Positions 8,697-17,151 of a DNA stretch of 64,000 bases are shown here, one piece after another. The notes beneath the pieces are model-generated. The model saw only the letters and a list, made by a program, of their open reading frames with translations, was not told where the DNA came from and searched no databases. Both the position numbers and the translations under genes were made by a program. Position 1 is the first letter of the stretch. The number at the start of each line of letters is the position of its first letter. The stretch spans positions 1,567,001 through 1,631,000 of the forward strand of contig JANSYA010000001.1 of assembly GCA_024742665.1 (NCBI GenBank). The letters run 5' to 3'. The stretch is from a bacterium. GTDB lineage: Bacteria; Spirochaetota; Leptospiria; Leptospirales; Leptonemataceae.

Positions 8697-9968
8697 CAGG
8701 CTTTCGCGGATCGCGTGAGTTACGTCGGCGGCATCGCTGGCGCTCATGGCGCTGTAAACCGGCAGTGAAACGATGTTACGATAGATCGCTTCGCTGTTCG
8801 GATAGTCCTTCGCCTTGAGGCCGTAGGTCTTGCGATAGTGGCTCAGGCGATAGAGCGGAATAAAGTGCAGGCTCACGGCGATATTGCGCGCGAACATCTC
8901 TTCAACGAAGCGGTCCCGGGAAACGCCGCGGCCCCCGCTTTTTTTCCCCGACACAATTTCCAGAGTGTACAGGTGATGCGACGAAGAGTGCGGCGTCGTC
9001 GGATTCAGACGCAGGCCGGGAATGTCGGCCAGTGCCCGGTCGTAATGAGCGTGAATATTGCGGCGATGGGCCAGCATATCTTCAGAGCGTTCCAGCTGCA
9101 CGCGCCCCAGGGCCGCGTTAATGTCCGACATATTGTACTTAAAGCCGCGGTCGACGACGTCGTAGTGCCAGCGTTTGCGACCGTAGGTCTGGCCTTTAAT
9201 TCCGTGCAATCGCATGCGCCGGGCGCGATCGGCCAGGCGTTTGTTGTTCGTGGTGAGCATGCCGCCTTCGCCGGTCGTAAGATTCTTCGTCGCATAAAAG
9301 CTGAAGGCCGTCGCGTCGCCGATGGCGCCGATCGGGCGACTGTTGTACGTGGCTGGAAAGGCGTGGGCCGCGTCCTCTAATACTTTCAGGCGATAGCGTT
9401 TGGCCAGGGCGAGCAGCTCGTCCATTTCGCAGGGGCGGCCGCCCAAATGCACCGGAAGAATCGCGCGGATTCTTTTTTTCGACGCGCGATGAATCAAGGC
9501 GCCCTTTTTATAATCGCAGGATTTTCGAATAAAGTCTTCGACGATTTCCGCGTCCATCAGGTAGGTCTCGCGGTTTACGTCTAAAATGATCGGCAGGCTG
9601 CCGCTGTACTCAACGATCTCCGCGCTGGCTGTGAAGGTCAGGGCGGGCACAAGCACCGCGTCGTCGGGACCTAGATTCCAGCCCGCCAGGGCCAGATGCA
9701 GCGCGGCCGTGCAGGAATTGACCGCGACGGCCTCGGCGGCGCCCACCGCCCGGGCGAATTCCTGTTCAAACTGCAGGGTCTCGGGGCCCGAAGTCAGCCA
9801 GCCGGATTTCAGGACCCGGGTGACGGCCTGGATTTCCTCGCGACCAATGTCCGGGCGGGCGAAGTGCAGTTTGCGCGTGCGCAGTCTGCGGCGCGGTGCG
9901 GATCCGGATCGAGAATTTAAGGGCGGAATCGGCGGCGTATTTTCCAGTGGATTGGCGGGCATGGGCAA
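8691..9968 (-). CDS. DegT/DnrJ/EryC1/StrS-family PLP aminotransferase
   Basis: A 425-residue sugar aminotransferase. The family core starts at about residue 34 (LHFARPDIGREE), with NSCTAALHLAL for phosphate binding, DAAHAF (199-204) for the PLP ring and FYATKNLTTGEGG with the Schiff-base lysine at K228. Such enzymes place an amino group on nucleotide-linked keto-sugars for LPS, O-antigen or flagellin glycans. The first 30 residues are Pro/Arg-rich and beyond the usual family start, so a downstream start is possible. It is divergent from an epimerase gene (69 bp apart), and both fit a surface-polysaccharide role. The sugar substrate cannot be told from sequence alone. Confidence 0.9.
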   Translation of the reverse strand: MPMPANPLENTPPIPPLNSRSGSAPRRRLRTRKLHFARPDIGREEIQAVTRVLKSGWLTSGPETLQFEQEFARAVGAAEAVAVNSCTAALHLALAGWNLGPDDAVLVPALTFTASAEIVEYSGSLPIILDVNRETYLMDAEIVEDFIRKSCDYKKGALIHRASKKRIRAILPVHLGGRPCEMDELLALAKRYRLKVLEDAAHAFPATYNSRPIGAIGDATAFSFYATKNLTTGEGGMLTTNNKRLADRARRMRLHGIKGQTYGRKRWHYDVVDRGFKYNMSDINAALGRVQLERSEDMLAHRRNIHAHYDRALADIPGLRLNPTTPHSSSHHLYTLEIVSGKKSGGRGVSRDRFVEEMFARNIAVSLHFIPLYRLSHYRKTYGLKAKDYPNSEAIYRNIVSLPVYSAMSASDAADVTHAIRESLL

Positions 9969-10037
9969 TGGGTCCTGGTTCTTATGTCGGAATTCTATTG
10001 AAGAAGATTAGAGATCGAGGATTTTGTACACCGAAAA

Positions 10038-11024
10038 ATGTCAGAAATAAAGCGCATATTACTTACCGGGGCGGCCGGTTATATCGGTTCGGCCATCGCC
10101 CGGGATCTGGAAGCGGCCGGTTTTCTGGTCGTCGCGGTGTCTCGTCGCGCTGTGTCGGTGGACGCAGGAGATTCAGGGGCCGTGCAGTCTGAAGGCTCCG
10201 GGGCTGCGCCGGAATCTCCGGGAAATCGATCCGAGAGCCCGGAAAAGCTCCGCTCCGAATACCAGACCGGGGAGCGCGTCGTTTGTGATCTGACGGATGC
10301 GGAAGCGACGGCCCGGGCTCTGGCCCATATAAAACCCTGTGACGGGATTGTGCACGCGGCGGCCCGGATTGATTCGGGCAAATCCGCGGTCGAGGGGTCG
10401 CTATCCATGCTGCGCAATCTATTTGATGCGACCAGCGCCTGGAACGCCCGCTGGATCTATCTGAGCTCGGTTTCGATTTACGGGGACGCGGATCGGACCG
10501 CTCCGGTGGCCGCCGCGACCGCGGAATTGCGGCCGGCCACGAACTACGGCCGCTCGAAGCTCGCCTGCGAGGAGTTCCTACAGCAGCAAAACGCGCCGGA
10601 CTGTCGGATTCTGCGAGTTACGCCGGTCTACAGTCCCGGGGCGCGGCGCAACGTGGCCGTGCGGGTCTATCTGCCGGGCACGCCCATTCGGATGCGCATA
10701 CGCCCGGAGCCCCGCCACAGTCTGTGCGCTCTGGCAGGACTGGCCGCGCAGGTTCGCCGGCATCTGCTCGAAGCCGCTCCGCGCCGCATCGTCGAACACG
10801 CCGCCGACGCCGAGGTCTACGGCCAGCACGAGCTGGCCGCTCAGTTCGAGCGCGGCCCGCTGCTGCCAATTTCCGAAATAATATTTCGTCCAATGTACAG
10901 GATATTGTGCTGGATTCCGGGCGGCCTTGCGTACCGGCTGAGGTGCGTGTACTGGAAACTCTTTCGGTCGAATGTTTATGAACCCCCTGCGGCAATACCA
11001 CCCGGCGGTGCCCGCCCCCGCTAG
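10038..11024 (+). CDS. NAD-dependent epimerase/dehydratase (extended SDR)
   Basis: A 328-residue Rossmann-fold protein. The N-terminus has LLTGAAGYIGSAIA, the GxxGxxG NAD-binding loop, and the middle has YLSSVSIYGDADR followed by NYGRSKLACEEFL, with the YxxxK catalytic pair of extended SDRs. It probably works on a nucleotide sugar or a polyprenyl-linked sugar, in line with the adjacent DegT aminotransferase and GT genes. A low-complexity insert of about 35 residues (Ser/Gly/Glu/Pro, residues 48-85) between the first strands is unusual for the family. Its last 53 bp overlap the next gene. Confidence 0.82.
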   Translation: MSEIKRILLTGAAGYIGSAIARDLEAAGFLVVAVSRRAVSVDAGDSGAVQSEGSGAAPESPGNRSESPEKLRSEYQTGERVVCDLTDAEATARALAHIKPCDGIVHAAARIDSGKSAVEGSLSMLRNLFDATSAWNARWIYLSSVSIYGDADRTAPVAAATAELRPATNYGRSKLACEEFLQQQNAPDCRILRVTPVYSPGARRNVAVRVYLPGTPIRMRIRPEPRHSLCALAGLAAQVRRHLLEAAPRRIVEHAADAEVYGQHELAAQFERGPLLPISEIIFRPMYRILCWIPGGLAYRLRCVYWKLFRSNVYEPPAAIPPGGARPR

Positions 11025-12150
11025 TTTCGCGAGCCGGCTCCTGCTGTGCCTGGCCCTGCCGGCCTTCGTTTCATGCGCCGACTACGGCGGTCAGCAGGGA
11101 TTTCTGGGTTTGCTGGCCGGAGTCGGCGGCGTGGGCTCCAGCCCGGTCGAGTCGATTACTCAGGTGCCCACCACCGTCATCACCGCTTCGCCGGCGACAG
11201 TCGCGGTTGCCGCCGTCGACCTGAGCCGATCTTTCGTGCTGTGCAGCCAGACGGCGGGCAGCTCGCGTCCGAACAATTTCGTCACGTGTCAGCTCAGCGC
11301 CGCAGATCAGGTGACGATCGAAACCTTCGATCCGAACAACCAGCGCATCGCCCTGTCGATCGTGCAGTTCGCGAGCGGCGCCTTCGTGCAGAGGGGCAGC
11401 ACGACTCTCGGCGCCGGGGACAGTCAGGTGGATATCGCGCTGTCGGCAGTGAATCTTTCGCAGACCTTCGCGATCGTCACGAATCGAATCAACACGACCA
11501 ATACGACTCTCGATTCGCACCGCGAAGTCGCCCCGCTTTTGGTCGACGCTTCCACGCTGCGTCTGGCGCGGGGCGCGACGGGCACCGCGGTCATTATCGA
11601 GTGGCAGGTGATCGAGCTGGGTGCGGCCTCCGTTCAGTCAGGCACGGCGGCGATCGTCGACGGAAGCACGAGCACGACGGCGGCGGTCGCCCCCTTTGAT
11701 CCGGCGAAGTCTTTCGTACTCCAGCACACGACCGCGGACGCAAGCGTGCTGGGCAAAGAGAACAGTCTGTATGTTCGGAACGTCCCCGACGCCGGTAGCA
11801 GCGTGCAATTTTTTCGCAGCCATTCGACCGGCACTGTCAGCGTGCATTATTTTCTGGTCAGCATGCTGGATCTATCGACTGTGCAGCGCGGCACACATGC
11901 CTTCGACGCGGCATACACCAATACGCCCGTGCTCACCGCCGGTCTGACCGCGGTCGATACGAACCGGGCGATCGCCCTGGCGTCCGCGGATATTCAACAG
12001 CCGGGCAACCTCGGTTCCACTTCCGATCAGGACTCGGGTAAGATTCGCACGGCGCTGCAGTCGGGCACGCTGATCGAAGTCGAGCGAGGATCGGCCGAGT
12101 CGCCGCGGACCGGTACGATCAACTGGCAGGTCGTGGAATTTTCGAACTGA
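10972..12150 (+). CDS. Repeat-containing lipoprotein of unknown function
   Basis: A 392-residue protein with a hydrophobic signal ending LALPAFVSCADYG, a clear spirochaetal lipobox. The mature part is Ser/Thr/Val-rich and built of about four degenerate repeats of some 75-90 residues, each containing a 'VDLS/FDPAKSFVL' strand and later a 'W/F-QVIELG..SVQ-RG' strand. These look like beta-sandwich or phage-like H-type repeats on the cell surface. Start choice is uncertain: ATG 10972 or 10978 overlaps the epimerase by about 50 bp, and GTG 11008 would cut this to 17 bp while keeping the signal. No family assignment is possible by eye. Confidence 0.68.
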   Translation: MFMNPLRQYHPAVPAPASFASRLLLCLALPAFVSCADYGGQQGFLGLLAGVGGVGSSPVESITQVPTTVITASPATVAVAAVDLSRSFVLCSQTAGSSRPNNFVTCQLSAADQVTIETFDPNNQRIALSIVQFASGAFVQRGSTTLGAGDSQVDIALSAVNLSQTFAIVTNRINTTNTTLDSHREVAPLLVDASTLRLARGATGTAVIIEWQVIELGAASVQSGTAAIVDGSTSTTAAVAPFDPAKSFVLQHTTADASVLGKENSLYVRNVPDAGSSVQFFRSHSTGTVSVHYFLVSMLDLSTVQRGTHAFDAAYTNTPVLTAGLTAVDTNRAIALASADIQQPGNLGSTSDQDSGKIRTALQSGTLIEVERGSAESPRTGTINWQVVEFSN

Positions 12151-12179
12151 GGTGCGTCGCATCGGAAGGCGGGCCGCGT

Positions 12180-13184
12180 TCAGTCCGCGTTTTCGTAGCT
12201 GCGGCGAAAACGTGAAATGCGACTGCGATAAAAACGATTGAGGCCGCCCAGTCCCAGAGCCGCGAGCAGTCGCGCTGTGACGGAACGCAGGAACTTCAGA
12301 GCGTAGGCGAAGGCGAAGCGTCCGGGATAGATTTCGCGCTGGGCCTTGCGCATTTCGCGCAGCGACCTGTACCAGTTGCGATCGGCCGCGCCGTCGTAGC
12401 GCATATTCGCGAGCACGCCGTCGATGCTTGCGAAGCGCGCGCCCATCGCCTGGAAGCGCAGAGCGAGCTCGTAGTCCATGGCGTAGCGGTAGTCGAGCTT
12501 TAATAAGCCGCCGCGTTCATAGAGTTCCCGGTGAACGAACATCGTCGGATGGTTCACGGTCATGTCGACGCCCAACTGCTCGGGCCGCGAAGGAAAGATC
12601 GCGTCGGCCTGATCCCCCTTCCAGTACTGCAGGCGTCCGCAGGCGACGCCCACGCCCGGCGACTCGCGAAAGGCCGCCACCACCCGGTCGATGGTATCGC
12701 TTTCGTACCAGTCGTCGGAGTTGAGGATGCCGATGATTTCACCGTTGGCCAGGGCCAGGCCGCGATTGAACGCGTCGCTGATGCCTCCGTCCTTTTCGCT
12801 GATCCAGACGGCGATGCGGTCCGAAGCGCTGCGGATTAGATCGACCGTGCCGTCGGAAGAACCGCCGTCGATCAGGATATATTCGATTTCGCCGCCGTAG
12901 CTTTGTTCGAAGACGCTGCGCATCGCGTCCGGCAGGGTCGCCTCCCGATTCAGGACTACTGTGACGACGCTGACGAGCGGCAGGCCGTCATGTTCGCCGC
13001 TGTCGCTGTGCGAATCTGCGGCCCTGCGAGCGGCGGTCGTCGATTGCAGGCGGCCTGCGAATTTGTCATAGCGCGCGCTCCGAATCAATGCGGGATTGGC
13101 CTGCATCGTTTGTCGGACTGTGTCCAGCGCGGGCCCGGGCCGGGCCGGCGGATCGGGATGGAGTGCGGGTGGCGGTAGATTCAT
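12180..13184 (-). CDS. Glycosyltransferase family 2
   Basis: A 334-residue GT-A glycosyltransferase. PLVSVVTVVLNREATLPDAM opens the nucleotide-sugar domain at about residue 70, DGGSSDGTVDLI follows, and GILNSDDWYES supplies the DxD-like metal/nucleotide site. The sequence resembles enzymes adding sugars to LPS or capsule chains. The first 65 residues are not part of the GT2 fold and look disordered. It begins 3 bp after the stop of the upstream membrane GT-C-like gene, so the two are surely cotranscribed. Confidence 0.88.
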   Translation of the reverse strand: MNLPPPALHPDPPARPGPALDTVRQTMQANPALIRSARYDKFAGRLQSTTAARRAADSHSDSGEHDGLPLVSVVTVVLNREATLPDAMRSVFEQSYGGEIEYILIDGGSSDGTVDLIRSASDRIAVWISEKDGGISDAFNRGLALANGEIIGILNSDDWYESDTIDRVVAAFRESPGVGVACGRLQYWKGDQADAIFPSRPEQLGVDMTVNHPTMFVHRELYERGGLLKLDYRYAMDYELALRFQAMGARFASIDGVLANMRYDGAADRNWYRSLREMRKAQREIYPGRFAFAYALKFLRSVTARLLAALGLGGLNRFYRSRISRFRRSYENAD

Positions 13185-13187
13185 GAT

Positions 13188-15662
13188 TTAAGGCGTCTCG
13201 CTGCTTGCTTTTTCGAGAGCTCTGTCGCCTGCCGTATCGAGAGCTTTGATTTCGGGTGGATGCAGAATCCAGCGCACCAGTCCGCGACGAATGCGATCGG
13301 TTTCCGGCAGACGGTATTCCAGGCGGCGGGTCTTTTGAATACGCAAAAACCTGGCCAGGGCGTGCATTTCGTCCGGAGTCGCCGCGCCGACCAGAACGTT
13401 GTCGTCGCTGTCCCGGAGCAGGCCGTATTCGTCCAGGCGCGTCGCCGTGGCGGCCAGGGTTGGATAACCCAGATTCAAAAAAGCCTTCATGCTGCTCAGA
13501 GGAATCGAGGCGCGCTCGCCCGGCTGGAATTCGAGCGGATAATAAAAATCGCCGCTGCTTTCGTCGCGCTCGCCGAGCTGCTCTACGAGATCGCGCGTGC
13601 CGATCAGCGTGTCTTCGATTCGGGCTTCGCTCCGGCGGCTTTGCAAGGGCAACGCAGACTGCGCGTGCGGGGCCACCTCATTCACATTTGCATAAGGCTG
13701 AATAAAGCGCGAGAAATAGTCTCCGCGAATCGTGAAGGCCGCGTTTGTGATTAAGATGACCGGAGTTAATATTAAGAGAACCCGCGTCAGGCGCTCCCGC
13801 CAGGCCGGCTCGGATTTCGTTTTAAACCACGCCTGTAATTCCAGCGTCGCCAGCTTCGCGAAGACCAGATAAAAAGCGAAGACCGCTTCGAAGACGTAGC
13901 GTCCTCGATAGCTTTCGCCGCCGTTATGAAAGTACAGACTGTACACGCCCGTCGCGCCCAAAAAGGCCAGCGCGAATTTCAACCAGGCCTGCCGTGGGTC
14001 GACGAGCTTGCGCCAGTGACGGATCGCCAGGAGCAGAGCGATCGGCAATAGCGGCAGCCCCGCCGGCGACAGTTCGTGGTTGAGCTCTGAAACGCGATCG
14101 AAGCCGTTCAGCAAAAATTTACGAAAGCTGTGGCCCAACGAACCGTAGGTCGGAAAGCAGCCGTGTCCCGGTCCCCAGCCGATTGCCTGGCAGCCGGCCT
14201 CGAAGTACTGATGCAAATAGGCGCGGGTGAAAAACCAGTCGTCGGATCCCAGGGAGCGAGCGTACAGATCGTACAGCAAGAGCGAGACGACGGCGGCGAT
14301 CGCCAGGCTGCCCATTCGCAGGCCGGCCGACAGGCTGGAGAATCGCGAATCGGACGACGCGGCGCGCGAGCCTCGGACATTCGCGGCGATCAAAAGCAAA
14401 TCCGCCGCGACAAGCGCGATCAGAGCCGGCACCGCGGCCTGCAGCCTGACAAATATGAGCGCGCTCAGAGTGGCGATGACAGCGACGACGTACAGCGCTG
14501 CGAAGCCGGCGGGCAATGCGCGGTCCGCGCGAATTTGCCCATGAACAAGAAACAAAAGCAAAAGCAGAGTTTGCGTCGCCACGTGGGACATATAGGTGCC
14601 CGTGAGAATCAGCGTGGCCGGCGCGCAGGCGAATAAAAACAGGGCGCAGACCAGGACCAGCCGATCGTTTTGTTCGCCGCCGGATTCCGTCGCAAACGAA
14701 CGACGGACTAAGAGCGCGAAGAGGCCGCAGTTTAAGATCATCAAGATTGCGTTCGCGAAGGGTTTGAGGGCGACGAACGAGAGCCCCGCCAGCAGCGCCG
14801 ACCAGCCGTGAAAGTGCGCGCTGAAATAGAGGGCAATTTCACCGCCGGTCGATGACTCCGAACCGCCTTCGACCGCTGTCTCGCCGGCCGTTCGAATCTC
14901 ATCGAAGAAGACGTACGGCAGCTGTAAGATTTCGCCCAGGCGCGCCGCCGAAATCCCCGTCGCCGCGAGTTCTCCGCTCAACTGCCCGCGCGTTTGACCC
15001 GCTTCGAAGATCAGAGCCTGGATATGATAGGCGACCTCGTCTTCCAGACGCGGGATGGCCGGTCCCGCCAGCACGATGCGCAGCAAGACTGCGGCGGCCA
15101 GCGCTCCGCAGATCAGCCGGCCGGCGTTTTGATCTAGAAACGAGCGCCGTCTGATTTTCGGGGCGGGCCCGTGGTCGTGAGCCGCGGATGTCGCTTCGCC
15201 GCCGCGACGCCTGAGCAGCATCCATAGACCCGCCGCGCAAAAGAAGATCGCGCCCGGTCGCGCGATGCCGGCGATCACCATGGTCTGCCAGTAGTGTCGT
15301 ATAAGAACGCTCAGCTCCGGTCCCGGGGCGCCGCTCAGATTTACGTGGGCGAAAGGAAAGCCAAACAGCAAAGCCAGTATTGCTGCGGCCAAAAGCCAGG
15401 GACGCAGTCCCGGCGGAATCACCCGGCGGATTTTGCTGCGTGCGCTGCCGTCGCTCTCACGGACCAAAGCCCAGAACCAGAGCGGAAAGAGCAGCGGAGA
15501 GTAATACAGCCAGAGCTGCGGGAAATCCAGGGACCAGACCTGCACGGAGGTCCAGCGGGTCGCCTTGAGCACGAAGACATTCGCCGACAAATTCAGCGCG
15601 GCGACGATCGTCGTAAGGCCGTTGAACAGAACGAGAAAATACAGGAGAAATTTGGAGGGCAT
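13188..15662 (-). CDS. Polytopic membrane protein, GT-C glycosyltransferase-like
   Basis: An 824-residue protein with about 12-13 hydrophobic helices and a C-terminal soluble region of about 170 residues. The loop after the third or fourth helix contains GPAIPRLEDEVAYHIQAL. An acidic pair in the first long periplasmic loop is the hallmark of GT-C enzymes (PMT/ArnT type), which use polyprenyl-phosphate sugars. The family call rests on this loop and topology only. It is the first gene of a two-gene unit with the GT2 gene and lies in the surface-glycan block of 8.7-15.7 kb. Start ATG at 15662. Confidence 0.65.
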   Translation of the reverse strand: MPSKFLLYFLVLFNGLTTIVAALNLSANVFVLKATRWTSVQVWSLDFPQLWLYYSPLLFPLWFWALVRESDGSARSKIRRVIPPGLRPWLLAAAILALLFGFPFAHVNLSGAPGPELSVLIRHYWQTMVIAGIARPGAIFFCAAGLWMLLRRRGGEATSAAHDHGPAPKIRRRSFLDQNAGRLICGALAAAVLLRIVLAGPAIPRLEDEVAYHIQALIFEAGQTRGQLSGELAATGISAARLGEILQLPYVFFDEIRTAGETAVEGGSESSTGGEIALYFSAHFHGWSALLAGLSFVALKPFANAILMILNCGLFALLVRRSFATESGGEQNDRLVLVCALFLFACAPATLILTGTYMSHVATQTLLLLLFLVHGQIRADRALPAGFAALYVVAVIATLSALIFVRLQAAVPALIALVAADLLLIAANVRGSRAASSDSRFSSLSAGLRMGSLAIAAVVSLLLYDLYARSLGSDDWFFTRAYLHQYFEAGCQAIGWGPGHGCFPTYGSLGHSFRKFLLNGFDRVSELNHELSPAGLPLLPIALLLAIRHWRKLVDPRQAWLKFALAFLGATGVYSLYFHNGGESYRGRYVFEAVFAFYLVFAKLATLELQAWFKTKSEPAWRERLTRVLLILTPVILITNAAFTIRGDYFSRFIQPYANVNEVAPHAQSALPLQSRRSEARIEDTLIGTRDLVEQLGERDESSGDFYYPLEFQPGERASIPLSSMKAFLNLGYPTLAATATRLDEYGLLRDSDDNVLVGAATPDEMHALARFLRIQKTRRLEYRLPETDRIRRGLVRWILHPPEIKALDTAGDRALEKASSETP

Positions 15663-15898
15663 GGCGGTGCGTCTGCTTGTCCAGGGTCTGAACGGCGGAC
15701 ATCACAGCGGGCGGGAGCAAGGGGAGCCACACATTTTTCACACGAATGCGGGCGGGGCGGTTGCGGCTTTGCTGTATTAATGGGCAAATCGTTACGTTTT
15801 TGCGAAAATTCGTCTATGCTTTGACAGTATGGTTGCCCCGGCAGCGAGGCCTTCATAGCTTGTAGTTTAGCATTAAGAATTAGAGGAGAAACGATCGC

Positions 15899-16327
15899 AT
15901 GAGCGACCTAATACAAAAATTCCAGGAGAAGGGTGTCCGCCAGGCTGAGTCCGCGTCCAATTTCGTGCCTGAGAGCGTTCGCACCGGTGTCGCTTCGATG
16001 TCCGCCGATGAGCTGAACGCTCTGGACTTTGGAGTCGTGCGCGTCGATAACCAGGGCAAGATTCTTTTCTATAATAAGTACGAGTCCGAGCTCGCGGGGA
16101 TCGCTCCTGCCGAGGCGGAAGGCAAAAATTTCTTTTACGACGTCGCGCCCTGCACGAACAACCGCCTCTTTCTGGGATCCTTCCAGCAGGGCGTGCGCGA
16201 AGGGGCGATGCACATCCTTTTCTTTTATACTTTCACGTATCGAATGAATCCGACCTACGTGAAGGTTGTGCTGTTAAAAAACAAAGCCGACGAAAACTGG
16301 ATTTTCGTACAAAAGATGGGAGCCTGA
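15899..16327 (+). CDS. pyp: Photoactive yellow protein (PYP) homologue
   Basis: A 142-residue single PAS-domain protein that aligns without gaps, at an offset of 16, to my memory of Halorhodospira halophila PYP across the core. The chromophore cysteine is kept (C85 = PYP C69) within GKNFFYDVAPCT, as are Y58 (= Y42) and E62 (= E46), which hydrogen-bond the p-coumaroyl chromophore, and M116 (= M100). PYP T50 is A66 here and R52 is I68, two changes known to shift colour or photocycle speed in PYP mutants. The protein is therefore probably a blue-light sensor if p-coumaric acid is available. No tyrosine ammonia lyase or p-coumaroyl ligase gene is in the window. A strong GAGGAG ribosome binding site (15883-15888) precedes ATG 15899, and a gene for an uncharacterised protein follows after 3 nt. 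Confidence 0.9.
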   Translation: MSDLIQKFQEKGVRQAESASNFVPESVRTGVASMSADELNALDFGVVRVDNQGKILFYNKYESELAGIAPAEAEGKNFFYDVAPCTNNRLFLGSFQQGVREGAMHILFFYTFTYRMNPTYVKVVLLKNKADENWIFVQKMGA

Positions 16328-16330
16328 CGC

Positions 16331-17068
16331 ATGGGCCTGCTCGAAGATATTGAAGGCCGGTACAATACCGGCGATCTGGAGAGCGATTGGCGTTCGGCGC
16401 TCAACGAAGGCGGTCTTTCAGCGGACGATCGCGAAGGCCTGCTGCTGGAAATTCGCAACACCTGGCGGGAATTGCTGCGCATCCTTCGCGACGTGGATGA
16501 CGAGCACGAACGCGGCCGGGCGCTGGTCAACGCGTACATCGAAGAGCGCAGCCGCTGGCTTTTGATCAATACGCAGCTGCAGTTTCAGATGTTTCGCGAC
16601 GGCCGACCGGATCTGCGACGCTCGCACCGCGCGATGCTCGTCAGTCGCTTCGCCGAATTTCTGGAACAGTTCCTGGATCCGGGCGAGATTGAAGTGATCA
16701 ATCGTTTTCTCGCGAAGCCGGCCGGGGGCGGCATGCCCGCCGAGGCTGTGACCAGTCTGGAAGAGCAGCTTTCGGATTTGTACGCGGACCGCGAAGCTCT
16801 ACAGCAGGGACTCGGCACCGGCGACCCCGAGGCGATTCTGGGCATGGTGGCCAGCCTGGAAGATCAGGTGAACGACCAGTACGCCGCAAGCGAAACTCTG
16901 CAGACTCGCCTGGGCATTTCGGATCCGGACGACGTTTTGAATTTCGTCGAGAGCATGGACGAACAGCTGCGGGATCTGTACGCCGACAACGAAAACGCGA
17001 TCATCGTCGACGGCCGTTCGGTCACAGTCATGGGCGCGAGCAAGATTCTCGTGCGCCGCAAGCCCTGA
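16331..17068 (+). CDS. PYP-linked repeat protein of unknown function
   Basis: A 245-residue acidic, mostly helical protein with no family I recognise. Residues 1-130 look like a helical bundle (many Leu/Arg/Glu heptads). Residues 140-172, 173-205 and 206-229 are tandem 33-residue repeats with the pattern V-S-L-E-x-Q-L-x-D-x-Y-A, then a G-x-x-D-P-E/D turn. The end (VDGRSVTVMGASKILVRRKP) is a short beta-like tail. No signal peptide or membrane segment is present, so it is cytoplasmic. It starts 3 nt after the PYP stop with GGGAG inside the PYP end, so it is translationally tied to PYP and is the best candidate for its signalling partner. Confidence 0.75.
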   Translation: MGLLEDIEGRYNTGDLESDWRSALNEGGLSADDREGLLLEIRNTWRELLRILRDVDDEHERGRALVNAYIEERSRWLLINTQLQFQMFRDGRPDLRRSHRAMLVSRFAEFLEQFLDPGEIEVINRFLAKPAGGGMPAEAVTSLEEQLSDLYADREALQQGLGTGDPEAILGMVASLEDQVNDQYAASETLQTRLGISDPDDVLNFVESMDEQLRDLYADNENAIIVDGRSVTVMGASKILVRRKP

Positions 17069-17093
17069 GTTTGAAAATCGAAGCTCCTTGTAA

Positions 17094-17128
17094 GGCGATG
17101 CGCGTCGGAAACAATCGACGGCATCGCC
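17094..17128. terminator. Hairpin between convergent PYP operon and mgtE
   Basis: GGCGATG at 17094-17100 pairs with CATCGCC at 17122-17128, with further pairing inside (CGTCG with CGACG). It lies between two convergent genes, so it probably ends transcription from either side. There is no long T-run. Confidence 0.55.
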
Positions 17129-17151
17129 CGTTGATCGCCGGGGCCTGCGCT

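Noticed and set aside
15821..15849. TTGACA as a -35 box for the PYP operon
   Set aside because: No reasonable -10 hexamer lies 16-18 bp downstream, so I do not call a promoter.
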